Of a stretch of DNA of 64,000 nt, positions 42,749-51,547 are shown piece by piece. The translations under genes were made by a program, and so were the position numbers. Position 1 is the first letter of the stretch. Each line of letters opens with the position of its first letter. This DNA comes from Ancylomarina sp963977525 (GTDB taxonomy: Bacteria; Bacteroidota; Bacteroidia; Bacteroidales; Marinifilaceae), in contig CAXBPC010000004.1 in NCBI GenBank assembly GCA_963977525.1, positions 124,001 to 188,000 of the forward strand. Direction: 5' to 3'. The notes below the pieces were generated by a model. It was not told where the DNA came from. It worked only from the letters and a program-made list of their open reading frames with translations, and searched no databases.

Positions 42749-44776
42749 TTACTTATCGTCCTCGTCGCTAAGCAGCATTAGATAATGTGCCGCTGACCAA
42801 GAGAAATGATTTGCATTTAAACCTTTGCCACTGATAGGATGATAGTTTTCTCGTATTGGAGAATCCAGTAGCAATCCTTCTGCATTTTGTATAAGTTTCT
42901 CACTTAATGCGTCAGCTTCTTTATTGTAGCCATATTTTTCTAAAGCTTTAATACCAAAGTAAGCCTGATCTAACCAAACAGGACCTCTCCAATAGCCTTT
43001 TAAAGGATTGAATTTTTTATGATCGGCAACTAAGGTAGGGAAGGGAACTTTAGTGGCAAACTTCGTTGAATCCATTAGGATAGAAGTTACTCTTTTAGCT
43101 TGTTCTTTTGTTGCAATGCCAGTGTAAAGAGGAATCCAGCCTTCAGGTCCTTGTTGTACAGTTAATAGTTTACCTGTCACAATTTCTCTATCGTAGAAAA
43201 AGCCTGTTGTCTCGTCCCAAAACTCTGTAGCTATCCTCTTCTTTAGCGATGAGGCTTCAAGTTTGTAGCTTTTAGCTTCTTCTGTATGATCGATAAGTTC
43301 TGCTAGTTCAGCTAAATCTTCCTTCTCGGCTTGTAAGTAAGCATTCAGGTCTACCGATTCCTGATTCATTGACCATCCATGCTCATTATTTTTCAGCATT
43401 TTAGAATCATCGAAACGAACAGCATTATCCATGCCTGATTCCCATTTGGCAGCGATAAGTGAACCATCAGTAGAGCCATATTCGCATAGGCCATTTTGGT
43501 CGTTATCACGATAATCATACCACCAATTGTGGTATTTAACCAACTTAGGATACATTTCCTTCACAAACTCAAGATCAGAATTTGCTTTGTATATTTCTAA
43601 TACTGCCCAGCTAGCTAATGGAGCTTTTGTATCACGCCAATTGTTTTCTTTCGGATCGAAATACACACAATCGGCTACCATGCCCATCTCATCCTGATAC
43701 TGGAACATAGAGTAAAGGTTGCTTTTAGCTAATTCGGGATTGAATCGAACAAGTGCAACAGCTTGCTTCCAACTATCCCACGACCAAAAACCGTAAAATC
43801 CCTGATAAGCAGCCGAAGGAAATACACCTGAGTGTTTTAAATCACCAGCAGGAGATCGCCAATTGGTCATTAGTGTTTGTACACATTTTGCCGCAAGTTT
43901 ACGATTTTCTTCCTTATCAAGTAAAGGATTGTTGCTATTAAGAGCCTTACTTAAATAGCCGTTCCACCTACTTTTATTATCAGCAAACAACTGATCGCTT
44001 TGATTGAGCCAATTTGTATATAAACTGATTTCTTTAGAGGCTTCTTCCTGATTAAAATAGTAGGAATGAAGTAAGTTCACTTCTAGTATTTCACCCGAAG
44101 CAACCTCTTGCTTGTCTTTAATAAACATTTGGTAAGATTTCTTGTCAGGAGAAATTTGAATCGACTTGTCAGAGTCGTTGTGTATTAGAAAGAATTCATC
44201 TCCCTCTTCAAAATCGATTTGCAGACCCTTTTCTGATTTGCTTAAGGTGATACCTTTAGGAAATAGTTCACCTTTCCAGCCAACAAAAAGGCTTTGGCTT
44301 TGTTCGCTTTTGTTTGTGATATCGGTTTGAATAAGAGCCGATCTGTCACTCACAAAAATCAGACTAAGTTTTAGACTTAGATGTTCTAATTCTAGAGTTT
44401 GCTCCAGTTTTCCAGGCTTGTAATTGAGCTTAGCTTTTGCTTTGCTTAAATCGGTGGTAGTCATGCTACTTGCATCAGTCAGTTCCAGTTGGCAAAGGTT
44501 TTTACTCAACCATTGTCCCCACATTTTCATGGTAAGTGGACCAGAGAATCCGCCATAATAAGTCGTGCTATCGATACTAGGAAGCGCATAACCATGCCAT
44601 GCACCCATGTCTGAAAAACCAAATGGTTCTAATTCGTACTGAGCTTGCGGAATACCCTGAATATTCAGAACATTGGCCATGTCCTTCTGAAGGTCTGTTA
44701 CCTTATCAGCCTTAGGCTGGCAACCACTCCAAACAAGAAGAGCCAAGAGAAGTAGGGTGATATCTCTATGTTTCAT
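42749..44776 (-). CDS. Lipoprotein glycoside hydrolase, GH63/trehalase-like (alpha/alpha)6 fold
   Basis: 675 residues. A lipoprotein signal peptide ends at Cys19 (LLVWSGCQ). A beta-sandwich N-terminal domain runs to about residue 270, then an (alpha/alpha)6 barrel: AAYQGFYGFWSWDSWKQAVALVRFNPELAK, DTKAPLASWAVLEIY, LIAAKWESGMDNAVRFDD, and GYWRGPVWLDQAYFGIKALEKYGY. These blocks match GH63 and related alpha-glucosidase / mannosylglycerate hydrolase proteins (YgjK type). The Asp/Glu of WSWDSW and ESGMDN are probable active-site residues. It acts in the periplasm or at the surface on alpha-linked sugars. No susC/susD pair is nearby. Confidence 0.82.
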   Translation of the reverse strand: MKHRDITLLLLALLVWSGCQPKADKVTDLQKDMANVLNIQGIPQAQYELEPFGFSDMGAWHGYALPSIDSTTYYGGFSGPLTMKMWGQWLSKNLCQLELTDASSMTTTDLSKAKAKLNYKPGKLEQTLELEHLSLKLSLIFVSDRSALIQTDITNKSEQSQSLFVGWKGELFPKGITLSKSEKGLQIDFEEGDEFFLIHNDSDKSIQISPDKKSYQMFIKDKQEVASGEILEVNLLHSYYFNQEEASKEISLYTNWLNQSDQLFADNKSRWNGYLSKALNSNNPLLDKEENRKLAAKCVQTLMTNWRSPAGDLKHSGVFPSAAYQGFYGFWSWDSWKQAVALVRFNPELAKSNLYSMFQYQDEMGMVADCVYFDPKENNWRDTKAPLASWAVLEIYKANSDLEFVKEMYPKLVKYHNWWYDYRDNDQNGLCEYGSTDGSLIAAKWESGMDNAVRFDDSKMLKNNEHGWSMNQESVDLNAYLQAEKEDLAELAELIDHTEEAKSYKLEASSLKKRIATEFWDETTGFFYDREIVTGKLLTVQQGPEGWIPLYTGIATKEQAKRVTSILMDSTKFATKVPFPTLVADHKKFNPLKGYWRGPVWLDQAYFGIKALEKYGYNKEADALSEKLIQNAEGLLLDSPIRENYHPISGKGLNANHFSWSAAHYLMLLSDEDDK

Positions 44777-44809
44777 ATTATAAATCGTTTTTCATTTTTG
44801 AACATCTCC

Positions 44810-44837
44810 CTGTATCCTCTTTAGAAGGGGGACTTTA
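44810..44837. repeat. Truncated, decayed copy of the palindromic repeat
   Basis: GAACATCTCCCTGTATCCTC followed by TTTAGAAGGGGGACT matches the first half of the repeat with several substitutions; the second hairpin is missing. It lies between the GH63-like and C69 peptidase genes. Confidence 0.65.
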
Positions 44838-44895
44838 GCACTATTACATCGTTCGGTATCGATTAATTATTGCTAATCACTAATTATTAATTGGT

Positions 44896-46527
44896 TTAGC
44901 TTCCTTGTTTATTATTGGTGTATTTGGTGATTAGGATATTTCTAATCTGAGTATATAAATCAACCACGGCTTGCATGGTTTCATTACTTTTTTGTGTTAG
45001 GAATTGTTTTGCCTTTTTAGGACTCTTTTTATATAAAGCTAAAGCTTTTTTATCAGTAGTTTTTATGTCTACAAATAGATTCTCTTGAAACGGATCGCGA
45101 TATTTTTGCATATCCTTTACAGCATCTTGCCATCGTAAATACATTAGGTTGTCAACAAAATCGATAGCCCAACGAGCAGATGCTGGATTGAACTGATTGG
45201 GGTCGTAGTTTTTATAGGATTGATGAATTTCTTGAGTACCTGCATAAATAGGTATATAAGGTGAAGTAAATTGATTGTCCTGAAAAACCCAATAAAGCCC
45301 ACCAATAGCATCTGGTAACCACGATCTTAATTGACAAATCATACCATAGTTTCCTTTAGATACATTTCTGCGATTTGTGATATCTAGCAATTCTCTCATG
45401 GCAGTTGTTGGAAATGGCGTTGTTAAAGGACTTTTCTCAAGCTTGCCATCTCTTGTTGGAACATACCAATCTGGATCTGATGTTTTATCGTAAATGGTAC
45501 CTTCGAATGTTGAGCGTTGAAAAGCCATAATGTCTTGAACCGAGATTTTCTTTTCTGGTTTAACAGAGAAAGGGTAGCTAGAAACGTCTTCGACGTATTG
45601 ATGGTAGGCATCTTGTCCCTTGTATGGGTTGTCTAAACTGCGATCAGGCCAAGCCTTAAGATTTGGTACAAAGGTGCTGTAGAAAAGCCAAAATCTACCA
45701 CTTGCCCATTCTCTGAAGCAAGGACTGTAAGCTTCTTGCCAAATAAATGGTTTCCCTGATTCTTCCTTATACCAGCCATGCTCAATTGCAACTTGCTTAT
45801 AATTATTCGAAGCCATAAACCATTCAGGTTTTGTAAGATCAATTTCCTTGATAATACTCCAATTAGGTACGATGGCAATATGATCATCGGGTACACGTTG
45901 TGCTGCCCAAATTGCACCAGCTTTACCTGACTCAGGCTCCCAGTTTTTTCCAACAGCTACAATTTCCAATACCCAAACTTCATTGGGATCAGCAATGCAA
46001 AGTGCTTCTGATTCTGGTCCACAAGATGGTAGAAAACCGTATTTGTCCATCAGCGAAGTGATCAGCTTAATGGCTTCCCGAGCAGTTTTGCAACGCTGCA
46101 AGGCAAAAATCATAGCTTGCTCCACAGTCATGATTTGCTTGCCACTCTCGCGATCAACTTGTAATTCTGGTTTTTGACTCATGGTACTTTCCGCTATTGC
46201 CAACTGATATTCATTCATATGTGAATAAGCAGAATGAAAGTAGGTGTATGTTTGTTCAACCTGAGGAATATGACCTATGATTTCTCCATGATTGTCCAAT
46301 GCACCGTTAATTTCTTGCAGTCCATAATAAACAGGAGTCATGCTTCCTTTTGGATATTTCTGCCCATGCACAACTCGAATTCTAGTATCGTTTCCACCAA
46401 AAGTGTGGGAGGTGATGACAGAACCATCTACCGTTGCCTTTTTGCCAGCAACTATATCAGTACAGGCTTCTACATTGTGGCCCAATGTCAAACTGATGAA
46501 AACTATAAGAATGATTAACTTTTTCAT
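44896..46527 (-). CDS. C69 family dipeptidase (secreted Ntn hydrolase)
   Basis: 543 residues. A signal peptide precedes EACTDIVAGKKATVDGSVITSHTFGG; Cys22 would become the N-terminal nucleophile after processing, as in PepD-type family C69 enzymes. Further family blocks are MTVEQAMIFALQRCKTAREAIKLI and CIADPNEVWVLEIVAVGKNWEP. It hydrolyses dipeptides, and export suggests use of peptides in the periplasm. It lies directly downstream (36 bp) of the S37 peptidase gene on the same strand, which would release short peptides for it. Confidence 0.9.
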   Translation of the reverse strand: MKKLIILIVFISLTLGHNVEACTDIVAGKKATVDGSVITSHTFGGNDTRIRVVHGQKYPKGSMTPVYYGLQEINGALDNHGEIIGHIPQVEQTYTYFHSAYSHMNEYQLAIAESTMSQKPELQVDRESGKQIMTVEQAMIFALQRCKTAREAIKLITSLMDKYGFLPSCGPESEALCIADPNEVWVLEIVAVGKNWEPESGKAGAIWAAQRVPDDHIAIVPNWSIIKEIDLTKPEWFMASNNYKQVAIEHGWYKEESGKPFIWQEAYSPCFREWASGRFWLFYSTFVPNLKAWPDRSLDNPYKGQDAYHQYVEDVSSYPFSVKPEKKISVQDIMAFQRSTFEGTIYDKTSDPDWYVPTRDGKLEKSPLTTPFPTTAMRELLDITNRRNVSKGNYGMICQLRSWLPDAIGGLYWVFQDNQFTSPYIPIYAGTQEIHQSYKNYDPNQFNPASARWAIDFVDNLMYLRWQDAVKDMQKYRDPFQENLFVDIKTTDKKALALYKKSPKKAKQFLTQKSNETMQAVVDLYTQIRNILITKYTNNKQGS

Positions 46528-46563
46528 ATGCTTTAAGTATTACCTATTCACGAATAAAATTTC

Positions 46564-47850
46564 TTAGTTATTGATTGCTAACCAAGTTTCCAGAGTTTTA
46601 ATAATTTCTTCTTGCATTTTCGGAGGGAAACTATGTATGCGTGTTCGGTGTGCTCCTTCTGGATTAATGAATTTCTTACACTTACTATTATCCTTAAGAT
46701 CTACTTGAGTTGCTGACCATGTATCGTATTCCCCGTAAATAAATAACATTTTTTCAGCATCAGTTTGTAGCCATTTATTTACAGCTTGCATTGATGTAGA
46801 GTTAAAGTTTCCATTTACTCCCCAAGGTAGAGTGAAATCAAAAGTTAAGTCTTTATCATAGCTGATGTATTTGCTGAAAGGCGCAACTTCATAGCTGTAC
46901 ATGCCAATTTCTGTTAAAGCTTGATAAAAGAATGGCTGTTGTGTGATGATATCTTTAGCTTCGAAAAAGGTGAATGGAGATGTTTTTGTTAGATGCTTGA
47001 ATAACTCTTCAGCATTAGCATTTGAGTTTGGAATATCAGTAAGGTTCGTATTGCCCCATTGCCAAAAAGCAAAAGAGTATTCTAAAATATTCATGTCTAA
47101 AGCACCTTCAATTCCCATTGAGAATTCCCAGTTTTTTTCTATTGCTAGGTTTTCAAGTAGTGGTATTAGATCGGCTTTCTTTTCGAAACATGCTACTTGA
47201 AAATCATTAACTTTTTTTCTTGATTCTTCTGTTCCAACTGTAGTAAGATGCTCATGTATTCTTTTGTCTTCGCGGCTCAAGTTCATTGGCGCAACGTATG
47301 GTACGCTTATGTCAACATCATTCGGATAGAAATAGCGATGATAAATGGTTGTTTGTCCTCCTTTACTAATCCCAGTAGATATCCATTTGTTTTTATATAT
47401 CTTTTTTAGAGCTTGAATAACTGCATGTTGATCGGCAGCAGCTTGTTTAATTGTTAGCTTATCCCAAAGTAAACTATCTGGTCTTGATTGTTTGAAATAA
47501 CGATGTTCAATAGTTAATTGGTTGGCATCAATTAATTTACTGAGTTCTCCAGCCTTCTCTGTCCATATATTATAACCTTGTATTTCAACAACCATTGGTT
47601 TCGAAAGGTCATGGTGTCCTAACAGAACTCTCTGTTTAAAACTTCCAAGTTTAGGGTTTTCGTGGTCGATTGGTTGTGTGAACCACATTTCGTAGTATTC
47701 AGTAAATGTAGTATCACCCTCAATTTTTTCGATAGTTACTTCGGGTAATTCACTTAGTTGAGAATAAAGGTTTGGTGCTTTCGATTGGCAAGCAGCCAAA
47801 ATCCCTATTAGGATTATTAATATTAGGGATTTGAATTTTGAAAGTTTCAT
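46564..47850 (-). CDS. Peptidase S37-type (tripeptidyl aminopeptidase) lipoprotein
   Basis: 428 residues. The lipoprotein signal ends at Cys21 (LIGILAACQ). An alpha/beta hydrolase follows, with MWFTQPIDHENPKLGSFKQRVLLGHH, EHRYFKQSRP, and nucleophile Ser162 in STGISKGGQTTIYHRYFYP. This is the pattern of the S37 family (Streptomyces PS-10 aminopeptidase). INPEGAHRTRIHSFP near the end supplies the probable catalytic His. Anchored in the envelope, it would trim tripeptides or short N-terminal peptides, in step with the C69 dipeptidase encoded next to it. Confidence 0.85.
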   Translation of the reverse strand: MKLSKFKSLILIILIGILAACQSKAPNLYSQLSELPEVTIEKIEGDTTFTEYYEMWFTQPIDHENPKLGSFKQRVLLGHHDLSKPMVVEIQGYNIWTEKAGELSKLIDANQLTIEHRYFKQSRPDSLLWDKLTIKQAAADQHAVIQALKKIYKNKWISTGISKGGQTTIYHRYFYPNDVDISVPYVAPMNLSREDKRIHEHLTTVGTEESRKKVNDFQVACFEKKADLIPLLENLAIEKNWEFSMGIEGALDMNILEYSFAFWQWGNTNLTDIPNSNANAEELFKHLTKTSPFTFFEAKDIITQQPFFYQALTEIGMYSYEVAPFSKYISYDKDLTFDFTLPWGVNGNFNSTSMQAVNKWLQTDAEKMLFIYGEYDTWSATQVDLKDNSKCKKFINPEGAHRTRIHSFPPKMQEEIIKTLETWLAINN

Positions 47851-48160
47851 ATGATTAGAGATCGTTTGTGTCTTGTGAAATGAAAAGTTGGTGATTATAG
47901 CTTGTAATAATAATCACACTCTCTTTAACTGTTTTACATTGATATTAAAGAGTTCTGGTGTTTGGGTTATTTATAATTGGATGGACTTTTTTGCTGAATA
48001 ATACTTGAGTAGAACTTTGAAATGGAATTGTGTTAAGATCTAATGCCACTAATTGCTCTTTTTGTGAAAGTACTTAATGTATATGGTTTATACATAGTGA
48101 GAAAGGATTAGTTATCGGCTGCCATAAATGACAACCGATAACTTGTAGTTGTAAGTAATC
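47851..48160. other. Intergenic region with one hairpin
   Basis: 310 bp between two minus-strand peptidase genes. An 8-bp inverted repeat, GTTATCGG / CCGATAAC (48111-48118 and 48135-48142), lies just after the M24 gene stop and may act as a weak terminator, although no U run follows. Nothing else is recognised. Confidence 0.45.
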
Positions 48161-49540
48161 CTATCTTTGAGCTTCAACGTCTGCTATAGTTTTAGGAATT
48201 GGTTTCCCAAGTAGACGCGCGCCATTTTTAGTAATTAAGAAATCTTCTTCGTTTCGGCATCCGCCAAAGTCTTTGTATTGTTCTACTTTATCGTAATTTA
48301 TAAATTCAGAAAAACGATTTTCGGCTTTCCACATATCAATTAGTTCAGGAATAAAATAAATACCTGGTTCAATGGTTAGAACAAAATTTTCTTCTAATTC
48401 ACGGCCTAAACGCAAAGATTTTAACCCAAACTGTGTGCTTTTAGCTTCACCATCATATCCGACGTAAACTTCACCAAGGTTCTCCATATCATGAACATCC
48501 ATACCCATCATATGACCTAAGCCACATTGGAAGAAAAGTGCGTGAGCACCTTGCTGAACTGCGGCATCAAGATCACCTTTCATAAAGCCCATTTCTTTCA
48601 TTCCTTCGGCAATAGTTCGACCGGCTTTTAAATGAACATCTTTAAACTTAACACCAGGAGCAAGCATATCTATTGCTGCCTCGTGTGCATTAAGTGCGAT
48701 TTGGTAGATCTCTTTTTGGCGAGTAGTAAATGTTTTATCAACAGGAAATGTACTTGACATATCACCAGCATAGTGCATACTATTTTCAGCTCCACAGTCT
48801 AGTAGGAATAAATCACCACTTTTTAAGGTGTTTCCATGATAATGATTGTGCAATGTTTGTCCATTTATGGTCGCAATAACGGGAAAAGAAAGTTGTCCTC
48901 CTGAAGCAATAGCCACTTGTTGAACGGCAGCAGCAACTTCGGATTCCTTCATGCCAGCGCGAGCCATTCTCATAGCTGCTAAGTGCATGTCGGCAGTCGT
49001 ATTTACGGCATCTTCAATCAAAACGATTTCTTCCGTACTCTTGTAGTTTCTTTGGTTGACAACCGCTTTTACAAAGTCGATTGATTGACCTGCATTCGCA
49101 AGAGAAGGAATAATATTTAATAGGTCGAATAACTGAATTTGATGTTCAGGTCGGTAAGGGGGCAAGTAATGTATTTTTCTTCCTTTGGCCATTGCAGACT
49201 GAAGGTAATCCTTGAGTTGAAAGGCAGGTGCTGTTTCATTAATACCAACATGTTCCGATTTTTCTTTAATAGTCGGTTGACTTCCCATCCATACAATGTG
49301 GTCTATAGTTAGTTCGTCACCAAAAATAATTTCACGATTTTCATCGATATCGATAATGGCATTTAGTCCTGCATAATCTGAACCAAAGAAATATAAGAAT
49401 GTACTATCCTGTCGGAAATGGTAAGTATTATCGGCATAATTCATACCAGATTCATTGTTTCCTAAAAATAGGAGAATGCCTGATTTTACATCAGATTTAA
49501 GTTTACTTCGCCTGTTGATATAGGTTTCTTTTGAAAACAT
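48161..49540 (-). CDS. Xaa-Pro aminopeptidase-type metallopeptidase (M24B)
   Basis: 459 residues. The N-terminal AMP_N domain (GILLFLGNNESGMNYADNTYHFRQDSTFLYFFGSD) is followed by a pita-bread M24 domain with metal-ligand blocks FLLDCGAENSMHYAGDMSSTFP, GLGHMMGMDVHDMENLGE, LTIEPGIYF and GCRNEEDFLIT. It removes N-terminal residues preceding proline and has no signal peptide, so it is cytoplasmic. The usual His two residues before the GxGH block is Cys here (FFQCGLGH). It complements the exported S37 and C69 peptidases nearby. Confidence 0.9.
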   Translation of the reverse strand: MFSKETYINRRSKLKSDVKSGILLFLGNNESGMNYADNTYHFRQDSTFLYFFGSDYAGLNAIIDIDENREIIFGDELTIDHIVWMGSQPTIKEKSEHVGINETAPAFQLKDYLQSAMAKGRKIHYLPPYRPEHQIQLFDLLNIIPSLANAGQSIDFVKAVVNQRNYKSTEEIVLIEDAVNTTADMHLAAMRMARAGMKESEVAAAVQQVAIASGGQLSFPVIATINGQTLHNHYHGNTLKSGDLFLLDCGAENSMHYAGDMSSTFPVDKTFTTRQKEIYQIALNAHEAAIDMLAPGVKFKDVHLKAGRTIAEGMKEMGFMKGDLDAAVQQGAHALFFQCGLGHMMGMDVHDMENLGEVYVGYDGEAKSTQFGLKSLRLGRELEENFVLTIEPGIYFIPELIDMWKAENRFSEFINYDKVEQYKDFGGCRNEEDFLITKNGARLLGKPIPKTIADVEAQR

Positions 49541-49709
49541 ATAATTAGATTTTGGGGTAAGTTATTTGTATTGTATTCTCACGAAAAGAATAATATAACG
49601 GATAGATCTACATCAATTTATAGGATATAACGATTCTATAAAAATAAATGTGATTTAAAACTAAAAGATAAAAAGGGTAATCTGAAGGGGAGGTTTAACA
49701 AATCCAACA

Positions 49710-49731
49710 TTCGTACAGGCCTTTGTACGAA
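49710..49731. promoter_or_regulatory. Perfect short palindrome, possible operator
   Basis: TTCGTACA and TGTACGAA, separated by GGCCTT, form an 8-bp perfect inverted repeat 170 bp upstream of the M24B start (minus strand) and 142 bp beyond the end of the LysO C-terminal gene. There is no U tract, so an operator is as likely as a terminator. The rest of the 332-bp gap is featureless. Confidence 0.35.
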
Positions 49732-49872
49732 CAGTTATAAAGAAGCATGAATTCGTTAAAATTTATCATTTCCTTGATATGAATTGGTCAGTAAATTTAG
49801 GGAAAAATAAATAGTTCTTATCCTTTTTTACTCTGAAAGGATTATAAATAAGCTTATAGGTGGATACTCGAT

Positions 49873-50478
49873 TTATAAGAATTGAAGAATTAGAGGAACA
49901 ATAACAGGAACTAAAATTGTTAATACGATTCCACTAAAAACGGCAATAATAGCGTACTCCTTACCTGAGTATTGAACTATGATTGGCATGGTTGTATCCA
50001 TTGCGGTAGCACCACCTGAAGCAATGCCAGCTAGTTTCCCAAAATACCTAACAAAGAGAGGTGTTGCAAGTAGTGTAAGAACTTCTCGAATGATATTAGA
50101 GAGTAAGGCTATCACCCCTAAAGTTTCGCTATGAAATTCGGTAATTATAACCGATGATAGACTATAATAACCAAAGCCCGCACCAACGGCCATAGCTTCA
50201 CCAAAATTGATGTTTGATAATAGAACAGATACGGCTGATACACCAATAAGTGACCCTACGATTACTGATAATGGAACAAGTATAATTTTAATATTGACTT
50301 CTCTGATAACTTTCCAAGAATCACGATCGGTACCTATACCAATTCCTACTAAAAACATGAGTAGGTAAAGTGCATATATACTAAAGTCACCTTCTAATAG
50401 TGAGCTAGGTAAAAACTGAGTTAGTCCGAGTATTAGACCTAAAACAAAAAAACTGAGAATGATTAAACTGCCTTTCAT
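49873..50478 (-). CDS. LysO-type lysine exporter, C-terminal half protein
   Basis: 201 residues, six or so membrane helices. It matches the C-terminal domain of LysO/YbjE (DUF340): LLMFLVGIGIGTDRDSW, then VGAGFGYYSLSSVIITEF and ASGGATAMDTTMPIIVQYSGKEYAIIAVFSGIVLTILVPVIVPLIL. In E. coli one protein carries both halves; here the N-terminal half is a separate gene directly upstream. It exports lysine and lysine analogues across the inner membrane. Confidence 0.88.
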   Translation of the reverse strand: MKGSLIILSFFVLGLILGLTQFLPSSLLEGDFSIYALYLLMFLVGIGIGTDRDSWKVIREVNIKIILVPLSVIVGSLIGVSAVSVLLSNINFGEAMAVGAGFGYYSLSSVIITEFHSETLGVIALLSNIIREVLTLLATPLFVRYFGKLAGIASGGATAMDTTMPIIVQYSGKEYAIIAVFSGIVLTILVPVIVPLILQFL

Positions 50479-50536
50479 AGAGAGTATGATGTGGGGTTGC
50501 GGAAAATGAAATTTAGGTATCTATCAGGTATTGAGT

Positions 50537-50830
50537 TTATTCTGATTTCTTTGTCTGGAAGAAAAACTTGTAGGTAGCCCAAGCACAAACTAAAGATCCA
50601 AAAATTGCTCCAATAGTAAGGACTAATGCTTGTATTCCAATCGTATGTAGGTTGTTAATTATTTTATCATTGGTGCCAACACCTATTCCAAGAAGAAATA
50701 GTAGGAGGAAGATTGAGAATGACGTTAAGACTCCCACAATTTTTATGATTTTAGGTCTATTCCCAACAAACAGGCCAATGCCCATTCCTAAAATCATAAT
50801 AGCTAGTACGATAATGATATCTTGTAACAT
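50537..50830 (-). CDS. LysO-type lysine exporter, N-terminal half protein
   Basis: 97 residues, three hydrophobic helices (IIIVLAIMILGMGIGLFVG, VGVLTSFSIFLLLFLLGIGVGTNDKII, ALVLTIGAIFGSLVCAWATYKFF). LLFLLGIGVGTNDKI mirrors the LMFLVGIGIGTDRDS motif of the partner, as expected for the duplicated halves of LysO. It ends 58 bp before the partner gene, on the same strand; both are probably needed for one transporter. Confidence 0.85.
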   Translation of the reverse strand: MLQDIIIVLAIMILGMGIGLFVGNRPKIIKIVGVLTSFSIFLLLFLLGIGVGTNDKIINNLHTIGIQALVLTIGAIFGSLVCAWATYKFFFQTKKSE

Positions 50831-51547
50831 ATGTAGTCAGTCTTGGTCGATCTTGAATATTAATAAATCTTTTGGCAAAGTAAACAAATATTGAATTAGG
50901 TAGGTCTTGGAGAGGTCATATTTGTTGCTAAACATATTTTGGATATTCTCAATTTGGATCGCTAAAATATCGATGGGAAGATATTTAAATCTGCGAGTAC
51001 GATAATCTTGTCAAGATTAAGTTTTTGTTATAAATTATTGATGAAAATGCATTTATGTTCAGTACGTGCTCAATAAATATTTCTATGTGTTTCTTTTCTT
51101 GAAATTTTGATCTATGAATTTGACTGAAGGCACATTTCAGGTTGAGGTAAGATCGATATTTAAGAATTATATGAGAACTCGTACTGGTCGATTATTAATA
51201 AACCTTTCAGTACTTAGCTAATTCATAAAACTATTTGATTTTGAATAAATACTAAGCCGACTTTTACGAGTCGGCTTTTTGTATGTTTTGTCTTTTATTA
51301 TTTTGTATCCCACCACTATTACCGATTAGCATGAGTAAAGAACTGATTAAAGTTTAATTTCTTTAAATAGATTATTCGAAAAAGAAAATATTAATGAATA
51401 GCTTATAGGCACTGTTACTGACTTTGTAGCTGTGGTAGTTGGTTGTCTAATATGGTTTTAAGAGAAAATAAATAAGCAGATTGAGAATGTTTTGTACCTT
51501 GTTTCTAAGAAATTGTTATGAGCTAGTATTAATCAATACCTAGATAT
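50831..51547. other. Long intergenic region with an orphan terminator
   Basis: 717 bp between the LysO pair and acs, with no convincing protein gene. A strong hairpin (AAGCCGACT / AGTCGGCTT at 51254-51262 and 51269-51277) plus a T run lies about 270 bp before acs on the plus strand but terminates no recognised gene, which leaves room for a small RNA upstream of it. Confidence 0.5.
51254..51282 (+). terminator. Orphan rho-independent terminator
   Basis: A 9-bp perfect stem, a TTTACG loop, and TTTTTG after the right arm. It is followed by acs in the same direction and preceded on the plus strand by more than 400 bp of apparently noncoding DNA. Confidence 0.7.
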
